Below, piece after piece: positions 23,612 through 35,219 of a DNA stretch of 64,000 nucleotides. Position numbers and translations under genes: made by a program. Numbering within the stretch: position 1 is the stretch's first letter; every line of letters starts with the position of its first letter. The stretch covers positions 12,609,154-12,673,153 of the forward strand of contig JACDQD010000002.1 in the NCBI GenBank assembly GCA_019843655.1, written 5' to 3'. Source of the DNA: Lethocerus indicus (taxonomy: Eukaryota; Arthropoda; Insecta; Hemiptera; Belostomatidae). The notes under the pieces are model-generated. The model made no database searches, had not been told where the DNA came from, and saw only the letters and a list, made by a program, of their open reading frames with translations.

Positions 23612-24934
23612 TTAAAAATCGTGTTCATCATGGTGATGGTGGTGTACAGGAACTGGAACGTGATAAGGGACTTTTACCTCTACCGGGTAGGGCACCTTGA
23701 CCGGAACCTTGATCGGGACCTTGACCGGGTAGGGCACGGGTTTTTCGACAGGGTACGGGACAGGTTTCTCGACGGGCACGGGGTATGGCTTGGGTACGTG
23801 CACAGGGTAGGGTCTGTCTACCGGCACTTTCACGGGATACGGTACATGCTTTTCGACGGGATAAGGTACAGGTTTCTCCACTGGTACGTGTACGGGGTAA
23901 GGCCTATCGACGGGCACTTTGACCGGGTAAGGCACGTGTTTGATAACTTCGTAGGGGACCTTCTTCTCGACAACGACGGGATACGGCCTGGGAACAGGAA
24001 CCGGGTAAGGTTTTTCAACGGGCACTTTTACCGGGTAAGGTACGTGTTTCTCGACTGTGACCGGATAAGGATGGGGTACAGGAACTTTAACGGGAACCGG
24101 GACTTTCTTTTCTACAGGAACGGGGTAGGGCTTGGGTACGTGCACGGGATAGGGCCTGTCGACCGGCACGTGGACCGGTACGTGGACGGTCTTCTCTACG
24201 TGGACCGGATAAGGCACTTTGACTTCCTTGGTAATGGCGATGGATTTGATGTGGCCGTGCCCCTCTAAGCCAGCTCCTCCCAGGCCTCCTCCGAAGCCAC
24301 TGGACAACCCTCCGCCGAAACCGCTTCCGTGCAAATCAAAATGACCCCCTTCCAATCCTCCTCCATAACCGAAATCGATAAGTCCTCTCTTGTCTTGTTT
24401 CTTCTCGTCTATAGCTTTCGTGTCTTCTACGTTAGCCTCTTCTTTCTTGTCTGTGTCTTTGGCTATCACCAAAGCCAGACAGCCCAGAACTGCCACTAGT
24501 ACCTACAATTAACAGCGGTCAAAATTATACTTTACGAGTTTAGATAAAAGCTACTCAGATAGTGCTACTTAAGTGATTACTTATAGTAATGAAAACATCC
24601 TTTCAAATATAAGTCGAATTTAAAGTTCAAATTTATAATGAACCGGGCCTAATCGGTCAGCGGTACGATCGAGTGTTGTACAATAGCCGGTGAAACTGCA
24701 CCGTGGAGTGTCCCAGTTCGTCTACAGTACACTACGCACTAATAAAAATGAATTACTACGTCCTTTGTTTAGATTATGTCGCGTATTTTTCTGTAATGCC
24801 ATTTAACTTTTCGTCGAATTCAGGTCGTTTTGTTTCGGATGCAATCTAGTCGGGAGCGATGACCGGATGGGGTGAGTGTGTCCGTGGTTAGTCCGGTGAG
24901 AGCGGTGCCGCCGCCTACTCACCTTGGTCTGCAT
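23612..24934 (-). CDS. PYPV-repeat secreted cuticular-type protein with Gly-rich insert, 300 residues, intact
   Basis: On the minus strand, exon 1 (24934-24923) codes Met-Gln-Thr-Lys and ends AAG|GTGAGT. The intron is 24922-24503 (420 bp, ending TTGTAG) and exon 2 is 24502-23612. The product has a signal peptide (1-18, [14 protein letters not shown]), a charged stretch 19-43 ending KKQDKRG, a Gly-rich segment about 49-85 ([18 protein letters not shown]), [19 protein letters not shown] from residue 86, then PYPV blocks, and a [11 protein letters not shown] tail. It shares gene structure and domain order with the array and with the 18685-19701 gene; the longer N-terminal region and larger intron make it the most diverged of the three types here. 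The frame is unbroken. Likely a structural cuticle protein (inference from composition); a Vajk-type assignment is plausible but unproven. Confidence 0.85.
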
Positions 24935-25037
24935 CCTCACTTCTCCAAGAGACTTTCTCGGCCAGCAGATACTCGACTGTCGATTGGAAGGAGACACGCA
25001 CTGGACAACTGATGTTGAGGGAGGGTGGAGGCTCGCC

Positions 25038-25043
25038 TATATA
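25038..25043 (-). promoter_or_regulatory. TATA box of the 23612-24934 gene
   Basis: The minus strand reads CACCTATATAGGCGAGCC about 104 nt before the ATG, with ACATCAGTTGTCC (initiator-like TCAGT) about 30 nt downstream. The upstream 25050-25330 is GC-richer than its surroundings and may be regulatory. Confidence 0.65.
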
Positions 25044-25099
25044 GGTGGCCACCGGCTACCCCCTTGCACAATGCCCATCCCCTCCACTCGCAACTTCGG

Positions 25100-26461
25100 T
25101 AAAAGTCTCTCCCCTGCGCTTGTGTGTGACGTAACGTTGCGCAACGTGAACCGCGCCGCCATGTCTTTCTTCTGTTTCCTCGAGGCTGGCTCCGGCAGGA
25201 AGTGGTCCTTATCTGGGCCGCCTCTGGATTTTCGGCTCCGAAAGGAGCCCGCTCGGCTTAATGTCCCTACACTTTCTATAACTTGCGCCCCTCTCGTTTT
25301 CGGGCTTCTGGTAAATTCCGACTCTCCTCCTTGGATCCACGACTAATGCCGATTATAAGCAATTTTTATATAAGCTAAATGAGCTTGGTCCTACAGATTA
25401 GAGAATTCCTGTTACCGAATCAGAAAGGACGAGATTATATCTTCTGAATATTTCAATATTTCAAGAAGAACATTAGTGTGCCGCTAGTCCTGTCAACATT
25501 CTGTGTAAAGGACTTGACGGTAATATTTGCCTCTTTATTGGGTGGTTTAATTTTTTAGGTTCCTGCTTTCTGGGTTCCTTAGTTATTATAGAATTTATTA
25601 ATTGCTTCAAATTTGTTTCCATTTACCGGATGCGCATGCTAAACAATTTTCACTTTCCAATCGGGTTCCACGATTGCGACCAAGATTGGACCACGATTGG
25701 ACGTTCCTGGTTCCAATATACCGAGGCTCTCACTGAAGTGAATGAGCTTATTACGGGAAATAGAGTCATTGAACCGCGAAACTACGTCCCCGAAATTTAA
25801 AAGACCGACTGCATTTCTACTGCGTAGCAGTAAAAGTTGCGTGTTCGAAACGTAGCACAGTTCCAGTAGGAATCGGGACGCCGTGAAGAAGATGTAATAC
25901 TTAGATCGAAAGTGAAAATAATAACCACCGCTCGTCTCGAAGGGGAAATTGCAGGCTGTTAACTTGCCGCGACTGGGTCACCTCTGCGAATGAGCGCCTG
26001 AACTACAAAACTCAGTTCTTTCACAAAAACGTCTTGTAGATTCCAAAATTCAGAATAGTCCCGCTTGCATCAAAACAGTTATCCAATATGAAGCATTGGT
26101 AATATAGTGCAATATTTCACTTCCAATGTTGTAAACTTAATAAAGTACAAGCTTAATATGTGTGTAAATTTGTATTCAAGTATAGTAAGTAAATATTTTA
26201 ATTTTTCACCCACTGGAACTGGAAATTGGAAACCCACTGGACATTAGTAATTACTTTGCAGTTTACGAGAATCCTTAATTTAATATATTATATATGTCGT
26301 AAATTTCGTACTAACAGGTATTTCAAACTATTATAAATTGACAAGGTAAAGACAGACTTAAAATTTGGGAAGTGGTTGAAGTGAACTTCTGAGAGACTAA
26401 AAAAAAATTAACAACTGTCACAGAAAGTTGAGTAATTTTGTAGAAACAAATCATTTATACA

Positions 26462-26516
<55 letters not shown>

Positions 26517-28642
26517 ATAAGAATTTCATTTTGCGGATATTTATTACGTAGTGTACTATCCGGATTTGTACGGAAGAGCCGCGTTTCCGCATCGTCAGAA
26601 GGTTATTACAGAATGGTTCTGTGCAGAAGAGTGTATCAAAAGGTCAGAAAACTCCCAGATGCAAGTCGTGAAGCTTATGTAAGCGGGAGGACGGTTCCAC
26701 TTTTCCATGGACACACTGGAAGTAAGACACACCATTTCAAGCAGTGGAAGATTCTTGTTTTTTTAGCCGAACTGCACTCTTTTTCTATTATACACCATTA
26801 TACATATTATTATATCTATTATACATTATAATTTATTCTAGTGTCAAGTAGTTTGACATTAGTATTAAAGTGGAGTAGTTCCGCGTATTTGGGGTGACCC
26901 AAATTATATCTGATTGATTTAGTAGAAAAAGCGATGTCGCCAGTTAAGTCATGTCGTGTGGCAGAGAGCTGACATTTTCTTACCGATATGTTCGACTGAG
27001 GCCACTCAACTATGTATGTTAGTTAACAAATCGATGTGGAATTCTGGCACGAAACATAATTCTGGGCCTGGTGCCGTAAAGAGCCATTCAGGAGCGACAT
27101 GCATGACTCAATATGCCGCGCGTCCTAATGGAAACTCGGTGTTATACCGAATACATAGCATTTATGGCCAGAATATTTTGAGAGATACTGATAAAGCTGA
27201 TTGAGCCGAGTGGCCCGACCTCGCATTTCCATACCAGAGAATACCGCTCATTGACCATTTTTTCTGACACTAGTTAAACGCATAAACTAAACATTACTAG
27301 GAACTCAATTATTCCTACAGTTTATAAGTGGCGGACTGACACATTTAGCTATGTAAACATGGACTATACCTATTTGTTGTGTTAAAGCATACAAAATTAT
27401 AGATTCTAAATATTTATTTTAAGCCGAATAATTATGGTTTAATATGGATTTATTTGTTGCCCGTTTATTCATTTTAATATAATTTAATAATTTGAATTCA
27501 GTTTGCTGTTTAGTAATGGCCGCAACAAACGTAATGTTGTATGCATTTTCATTTTATTACATCGTTCTTATTAATAAATTAAACAGAATAACATCCACTT
27601 TTATCTGTCTACCTAAAGGTGTAAGAAATTAAGTCCAGCTAAAGCGTAATGGCATGATCAATGTTGGTATACGTAGTTACGTACTTTGTGTTGGGGATAA
27701 TAAGGACGAAGTAAAATGAAAAAAAACTTCATTATTGAGCAAGTATTACCGAAGTAATGTAACTGTCCAAACAGGGTGGGAAAGGATCGGGCCCAATTAT
27801 CCTGGAACCTGTTTAAACGAAACTCTCCTGCGAACGAACATTTTCGTGAACCACATAATTCGGTTTCCGGTTGTTATCTCCGGCCGAATTTTAAACTCAA
27901 ACGACAATCATATAAAGCCAAGTGTTCCGTGTGAAAGCGAATCCGGGCGAGTTAATTGATAAATTCAGCAATCGTATTCGTCGGTAACTGAATTATTTTG
28001 AAATCGTACTCACGTGTCTGACTGCCATCTACTTTGAACAATATATATGGTCGAACCGACCACCGGTTATTAGGGAAGGTACCGCCACTTTACTAAGGAA
28101 ATTGCACATTTCGTAACGAGTGAAAATGCTACCGCGGAAGGAAAGGGGCCACTAGGAAACAACGGTTTAGGAGTGGCCTTTCCTTGCTCCTCGAGCTCAT
28201 TAGAGAATCCGGACAGTCATTGCCACCGACTATGACTATTTCGGCATATTAGTTTTTATTAGATATTTTATTGCGTAACCGTTACTACTGACAGTTCGTC
28301 TCTAGCTGCATTGCGCTTAGATTAAAAAATACGAGGTTATATATGTATACTACATACAGCCCTACATATAATAATATAAGCTTATACTCGTCGGGTCTGC
28401 GAACTGTGCACTCGAAAGAGTAACAACTACTATTCTTCTTTGGCTATGCAGACTATACGCCAGACCTCAAGATAAAAAAAATTAATGTATATTGTATACT
28501 GGTCCTCCTGAAGCCCATCAATCACCTGACGTGATTGTATAACTTTTCGGTTACCACGTCTCTCCACATTCCAAGTAATAATCCGAAATGAGAATTTGTA
28601 AATAACGATTGATTGATTCAACGGAACGGAACGTCAATTATA

Positions 28643-28644
<2 letters not shown>
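25100..28644. other. Region without supportable genes
   Basis: A GC-richer flank (25050-25330) lies upstream of the preceding gene, then AT-rich sequence. The open frames here are short and carry no family signal. Confidence 0.4.
26464..26514. repeat. (TA)n microsatellite
   Basis: About 25 uninterrupted TA units. Confidence 0.95.

Positions 28645-28693
<49 letters not shown>
28645..28693. repeat. (AT)n microsatellite
   Basis: About 24 AT units followed by a short ACACAC stretch. Confidence 0.95.
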
Positions 28694-28701
<8 letters not shown>

Positions 28702-31700
28702 ACATTTACATTAAAAAAGTGTGTATAAACATACCACTATGAAATACATAGCAATATATCTAGATGCAAAGGAGGAGGAACCGTTCTCCCTGATAAGGGA
28801 GTTTTTGACGGACGCTTATTACCCGGAATGATTGTCCCTTCTATCCCTATTATATTAATAAAAACCCAATCAATATTCAGTTTATCTGCATGTAAATATA
28901 TGTAATTTATAATAATGACCATTTCTAATAGAAACTATTTCTACTATTCGTCATTACAGGAACACGAATCGAACACAATATGTGTCCGTTTGGTCCGACA
29001 GCGTTCCCTTCCCACAAACACAAGCTATGCCTACGTATTGACGCTAATTTAAATGCGCATATCTTGAGGTTTCAAATTATTTTGTATAGATCGCGCGGAC
29101 AAACGCGTGGAAGAGGTCAGGCAATAAAAAGTCGTGTCATTAACTGCGGTGTGTCACGACCTCTTTTTCGTCCGCTAATGCCCTTTCGGAAGTCATCGGC
29201 CGCAGGTTCGGCTTCCGCAATGGGCCGTTCTGATTAATGTCTCCACTTTCGCTCATTCCCTCGGTTAGTATAACATCCCGGCCGATTCTGGGATAGTCAT
29301 TCCATTGAACTCCCGAAATACTAGTGGTGTATAGGAGATCGTTGAAAAGTTGAAGACAATTAGATTTTAAGTTAAACAGTTCTTCATTTTCGGAAGACCT
29401 GTAATTCAGGTATGGTTTTATATGTCAGTACTTATATAAATTGCATTGTTTGTAATTATAATAATTATTATTAACAAAATTAATTGTAGGATTTCAGAGT
29501 TTACATTACATACTAATTTGTTGTATATGTGTAAACCGAGCGATGCTCGTCTATGAAACGATGTTTATCTTACTGTTAACATAGTTTAGTAATCTTCCTG
29601 CTCCCTGGTTAGTAATACCGTCGGTTCTTATAGCTGGATTGCCATTTTTTCGAATTTCGACTTTCACTGCAGCGACATATCCGGCTGCGACCCTCGCTTA
29701 TTGGAATGTAGACGACCTCACTGGAATTTATCATTCTGGGAACATCACAGTATCCAGCATTTGAATTCCTCCGCATTTGGACGTAACGGGCCGTCTAGAA
29801 AACCGAACGCGGAAATCTCTAAAACTGGAATATTTCATGGTGAATGGTGTACGGCTCGGTCATGGTTGTGTGAATAGTTAGGCTGGAGCCTTGAGGTTGT
29901 GCGGTAGGTGGGCATATTGCATCCTCCATGAACACGAGATCTTCCTCTCCTAACACATATGTATTTAGTTTAACATACCTGGTCTGCGAGGGGTTGGAAT
30001 ACCCCTGGAGAAGAGACAGAAACACACGAAATCTACATATGTATTTCATCCTTTTACTAGTTTACTTATTACGTTTAATTAATTAATTTTATGATAGGAA
30101 TTCGGTAAATATTTTATTCCCCTATTTAGAAATTCACTAAACTCGTGTAATTTTTTCATTCCTACTGCGAAGTGCGAGTAGAATAAACTGTATCTACATC
30201 TCTGATAAATTGAACAGATTGTGCTCAGTTACCGGATTTAATAGACCTCCCACCCTCGTGGCTGGGATTTAACGACTGAAATGATTGAAATTCAGCACAG
30301 TTATGTCCAAGTTTTGCAGCAGGGGACGCACAAATAATCGATTCTTGAAGGGCAAAGAGAACAAACAGATTTTCTCGGCTCTTTCATTTTGAACGACTTT
30401 AGTTGGGCCTCTCGGTTCATTTGACTTTTGGTCCTTATCCAAATCTGGCCTTTAAAATCCTGGTAGGAAGAAAGAATAGTTTCGGTAGTTAACCAAATGT
30501 ATGGCATATTGCAGGCGTTATGTAATATCTATAACGATGTTAACAGTACTTATATTTAGCTACCTTATATACCGTACCTAGAAAAATGTTCGGGTGCCAT
30601 CAAAAGATTCGTAGTTAGTTTTTTACGAATCGATGATCGCCTATTTAAGTATAAGACATTTGATACGAGGCATTCTCGTTTTTCAAATAAAGGTATAAAG
30701 AAAGGTTTGGGAGTAACACTTGGCGGTAACAGATCGGTTCGTTTCGGAGCTAGTGGCTTCGATCGTGCAGGATCGTCCGTGACAAGTGGTGAGCACCGAA
30801 TGGGAAGTAGCGCACTCGTCAGTTTAGTGATTTAAATGGGGCCGGAAAATGGTGAAGGGCTGTGCGAGACGACAGTTGGGGCGGCTTACCGGAGCTTTCC
30901 ACTTTTGTTTGGTTTCCAGCCGACTTGGCTAACGGCCTTAAATGGGACGCCGCCCCTACCAATGGCTTTCATTCGAGTTCCCTCCGCTAAATAAAGGAAA
31001 TGGTCTCCTGGCGTCCACCCCCCTGGACTCAGTTGATCCCCAAAGCGAATTAACTCAGGTACGGCTTTGGATTTATCGCAGCTGGGTTCCTGAAAAACAC
31101 CGTTTGGTAATAAGAATTTTAGGTTTCCATTCTTACACTAGAAATGATTATATGCAATCGATCTTTAATCTGAACCAATACAATCAAATTCTGCGTGACC
31201 TCCGTTTCAGTTTCTGCATCGCGATTGGCATTTCGACGTAATTCCTATTACACGGAAATACCCAGTGGAGTTGTCCAACTATAATACCAAGTAAAAGACC
31301 ATTAAGGAATCTTGTGGAATGCATAATAATTAGACGAAGATTTTTAGCATTCCTCTGTCTTTCGCAATTGCGTATTCGATTCACAGATCAGAATTTGCGG
31401 CCTTGGTCCAGATTTTCAGTGTCGCTTCAGCTTCGATTGCGAGAGACCGTTATTTCTCGTACGTCTTGCGTCAGTTCTTTCCCCGAGACCAAATCGCTTC
31501 TTCATCTGTTAGGCACTTTGTCAACGCCAGCAATGAAGCCTGTGCTTGGCCTGTCCGAATTCATTTTAAATACGTCGTCGGAATCAGACGAGAAGTGGTG
31601 ATATTTTTTGGGACTTACGAAGCCTTAACGAACCCCTAACGTTGAAATTTGATCATGATTTGACCATCGGAATGGAATACCCATAAAAACTATGGTATAA

Positions 31701-34700
31701 TTTCATAATTTAAAATTCCTATATAATTATTATAATATCCATTTCTATATAAATATTGGATGGTGATCTATTTTGTTTTAAAACAGACAGGATGACAGAT
31801 AAAACGTATCTTTTACAGTCCAAAACGGTGGACTAGAGCTAAATTTACGGACGGAATTTCGGATGTCGGTATTTAATTATGTGGTATTTAAGATAGTTAT
31901 AGAGTACTTGATTAGTGATAAAAAGTTTTCTTTTAGGTCTTATGAAATCTAATATGATTATATAACTGGCTAAAATGGGATCTACAGGAAATAACGAGTG
32001 CTCCATGTAACCGTGCTGTCTTTATCATTTTGCGGTTTATCATGTTCCCGATTGTGTTTCTCCCTTGTACTGAGATATTGAACCATGTTGGAATTGTTGC
32101 ACATGTAGGTTTGTATTTGCTATCTAAAATAAAACTGCTTGATTTAAATTGGTGCCTGGCATATTTTGTCGAAAAATATATTATTGTTATATTACAGTAA
32201 ATTGTAATATAATAAATTACTAGTTAAATTCTGTTCTGTAGAAATCTATTTTCTTTAATATTTGCAATCGCCATTTAATATGATTCTGATGAATACGTTC
32301 TTGATGCGCTTTTGAATGGAATATTATCATCTCCAGAGCGAATCGTTATAGCGTAATATTAATTGTTATTAACCAAACTGAGAAAGGAAATAGGTCCGTT
32401 GGGCAACAGGATTTGGCAGCTGACTCCATTTGGTCGTTTCGAAACTCTCAAACGCCCTGTTCGCGTCTCAAACGTCGCGAAATTCCTCTATTTAATTCTC
32501 CGTGTCACGATTATTAGCTATAATAAACCCTGTGTCATAATACGTTCTTTTCCCGGATATTTCATTAATTAATTTCTTGCAATGACCTGACGATAACTCC
32601 GTCAACAATGTCACCTTGAAAATTATGTCCAAGCTCCAAAGTCACGATATTTGGGTCACGATACTCAATTGAATAGAATGTGGTTAACACGTTACATATT
32701 AATATATTGATTAATTAGGAATCACTTTTTTCTTAATAGTTTATTCTGTTAGACAGTTGTAGTTCATCAGTATTTAAATTATCCTAATGATTTAAATATT
32801 TATTTGATTTAGCGTATAAAAAATATTTTTAACTCTTCTATCATCTAAGGGTTTTTAATCGGTAACTGTTGAAACATCTAGTGGGACCACAATTTTATTA
32901 AATACATTACATTTAGATTTTGAAAATGTGTGGAACGTCGAGATAGGTAACCGGTAGTCGGTGCCCAGTAAACTGGTCTTCTGATCACGGCATCCGGCAT
33001 TTCGTGGATGGAGAAAGTTCCACAGAGCGAAACGTGTTTCACCGATTTGTAAATATGAATTCGTGGTCCCCAAAATCAACCGAGTTAGAACCCGGAAGAT
33101 AGCATGAACAGTTACAACGAGCTATAAGAATGTGTAGCAATACATTTTTACCTTAGGAATCCTTATCCCCTTTTGAAATGAAAGAACCTTAGCCAGCTAC
33201 CACCCTTCGCTTTGTATCATAAAGGAATAAAATTCTTTACAACTGGATAGATTCAAGGTTAGATCGACCACAGCAATTTACGAGATGACTCCGGCATGTC
33301 TCCGTTATGTCACAATCCTTTTACCCCATCCATGGGTCTTGCGTAATGTATAGACGTTTACAGTAGTGGAATTATTTTATTTCTTACAATTCAAAATAAT
33401 ACACTTAACTCATATATCCATAATTGTCAGCGCATATTTACAGATTGACCGACTGAAGTAAACATGGAATAATTGGACCCCATCTTCAAGGCGTCGACAA
33501 TATTCCAGAAATAATAACGAGTATATGTTGAGCTATTTAAATAATTATGAATTACCCTTGAAATTTTACATCTACTCTCTCTTTTGTGCGTCTCAACACT
33601 TCACTAGTGTCAGTATCATCATAGTAGTGTCACGAACTCAATTACACATTCGGTTGATAATGCGTTAAAGTGAATATTGCGGTGAAAACGTAATTGTGGA
33701 TACGAGATCCTATTTGAGCTTTTACTTTGGACAATATATACGTAACAGTTATCGGTGCAAGACCGAAGCAACTTTTAATTGTATATTTATTCATCATAAA
33801 AGAATAAATAGTTCCTACTTATTCAACGAACCGCGATTCGAAATAATTAATATACACCGGCGTCTCAATTAGAATTTCTATTATTTAACTATAATTCTGA
33901 GTTGCATAAATCGTTCCTAAAATGGAAGTAATTAATAATAATAAATTTGAACCGTATCTCTATTGAGACATGCGTTCTGCGCATCATCGAGTCACCTGGT
34001 AATTCCTGCGATCCGATTTAAACACATCTATATACATAAGTGACATGAGGCCGGGTTATTAAACTCACAACTTAATTAAATATTACATTCCTACCTCGAG
34101 ACTTTACCTTCCTATGTGCCAGAAGTGTGCAAAAGGAGCTTATGTTCTTTCACAACTGATCTGATTGTTGTGGGTACATTTCCCAGTATTCCCAGTTTTC
34201 TGGTATTTACCAGCCGAAATTTAACATTATAATATTATATATATATAAGCGTTCTTGTATTTTTATGTACATACATATATCTAATTCCTTCAAGCAGTTA
34301 TATTAATTAACTTCTTTCTTCGCTGGATCATCAATTTTCTTGTATGGTAAATATGATGTTAATCGAAAGCTACATCGGCCGATCTTATTCGGTGATACCA
34401 AATACCGGTTTCGTGTGGTCCACCGGAGGAAGGACGAAAAGATTTCCTTTGGCGTCGGAAGTTTTGCGAAGGACTGGATTACGTGACTGGACAGACGACC
34501 AGGGGCAGATTACGTCAGTTCTGTACGGACGACGAACACGGCCTACGAAGCCGAGAGCTGATATCCGACCTGGCATAGTTGTCGTCGGCAGTCCAGTCTG
34601 TTTTCTTTCCACTTTCTGCGCTCCGGATTCCGCGTGGTTAATTACCGGAATGATTCTGGCCCCCTCGCATTATGTAACGCCGCCTCCTGGATATTCGATG

Positions 34701-35167
34701 ATGCCACCGGCCTAATAATAACCCGTAACACACAAACATGCACACGCTATACACATATCAGACTAAGGAAATGCGAATGACAATTTATTTCATTTGTTCA
34801 GATCTGAAATTCAATAATCAGGAATATTCTACTAATTGTTATAATATCTCCATTCAGGGGGCGCATTTGCCTAATCTCCCCCGAAACTCCTCCCCTTCTG
34901 CATTGTCCCCGTATGACCTTCTGAGCAAGAATCTTTTTCGGGACCAGATGCGTGTCCTATCATATGTCTTGGTACTCTTGTCTGGTCTGGTTTAGTGTTC
35001 TATTTTGGTTTGTAATAGTTTCTATGGAGGTTACTACAGTTGAGTTTAGGCCGTGGGGTCCTATAAAAGCAGATACACTATAAAATAGTACGCGGAAAAA
35101 ATATCTAGGGACTCAGAAACATTACGAATTGGCGAGCTAGAACAAAAGGGAGTTAATAGTACTTATT
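28694..35167. other. Region without supportable genes
   Basis: Mostly AT-rich DNA with moderate-GC islands, for example about 29090-29240, 30720-31030 and 34380-34700. The 123-codon open frame at 34344-34715 has no recognisable domain and overlaps an equally open frame on the other strand. Part of a dispersed repeat lies at 30013-30036. Confidence 0.4.
30013..30036 (+). repeat. Copy of a short dispersed sequence (partner at 60071)
   Basis: GAGACAGAAACACACGA followed by AATCTAC; 23 of 24 bases match 60071-60094. It may be the end of a dispersed element. Confidence 0.5.
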
Positions 35168-35219
35168 TATATATATATGCTAACGCTATATATATATATA
35201 TATATGCTAACGCTATATC
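35168..35219. repeat. (TA)n tract with duplicated TATGCTAACGCTATAT
   Basis: A TA run followed by TGCTAACGC occurs twice in a row. Confidence 0.85.

Noticed and set aside
34344..34715. 123-codon open frame in a moderate-GC island
   Set aside because: No domain, signal peptide or clear splice context, and the opposite strand is also open. Not supportable as a gene.
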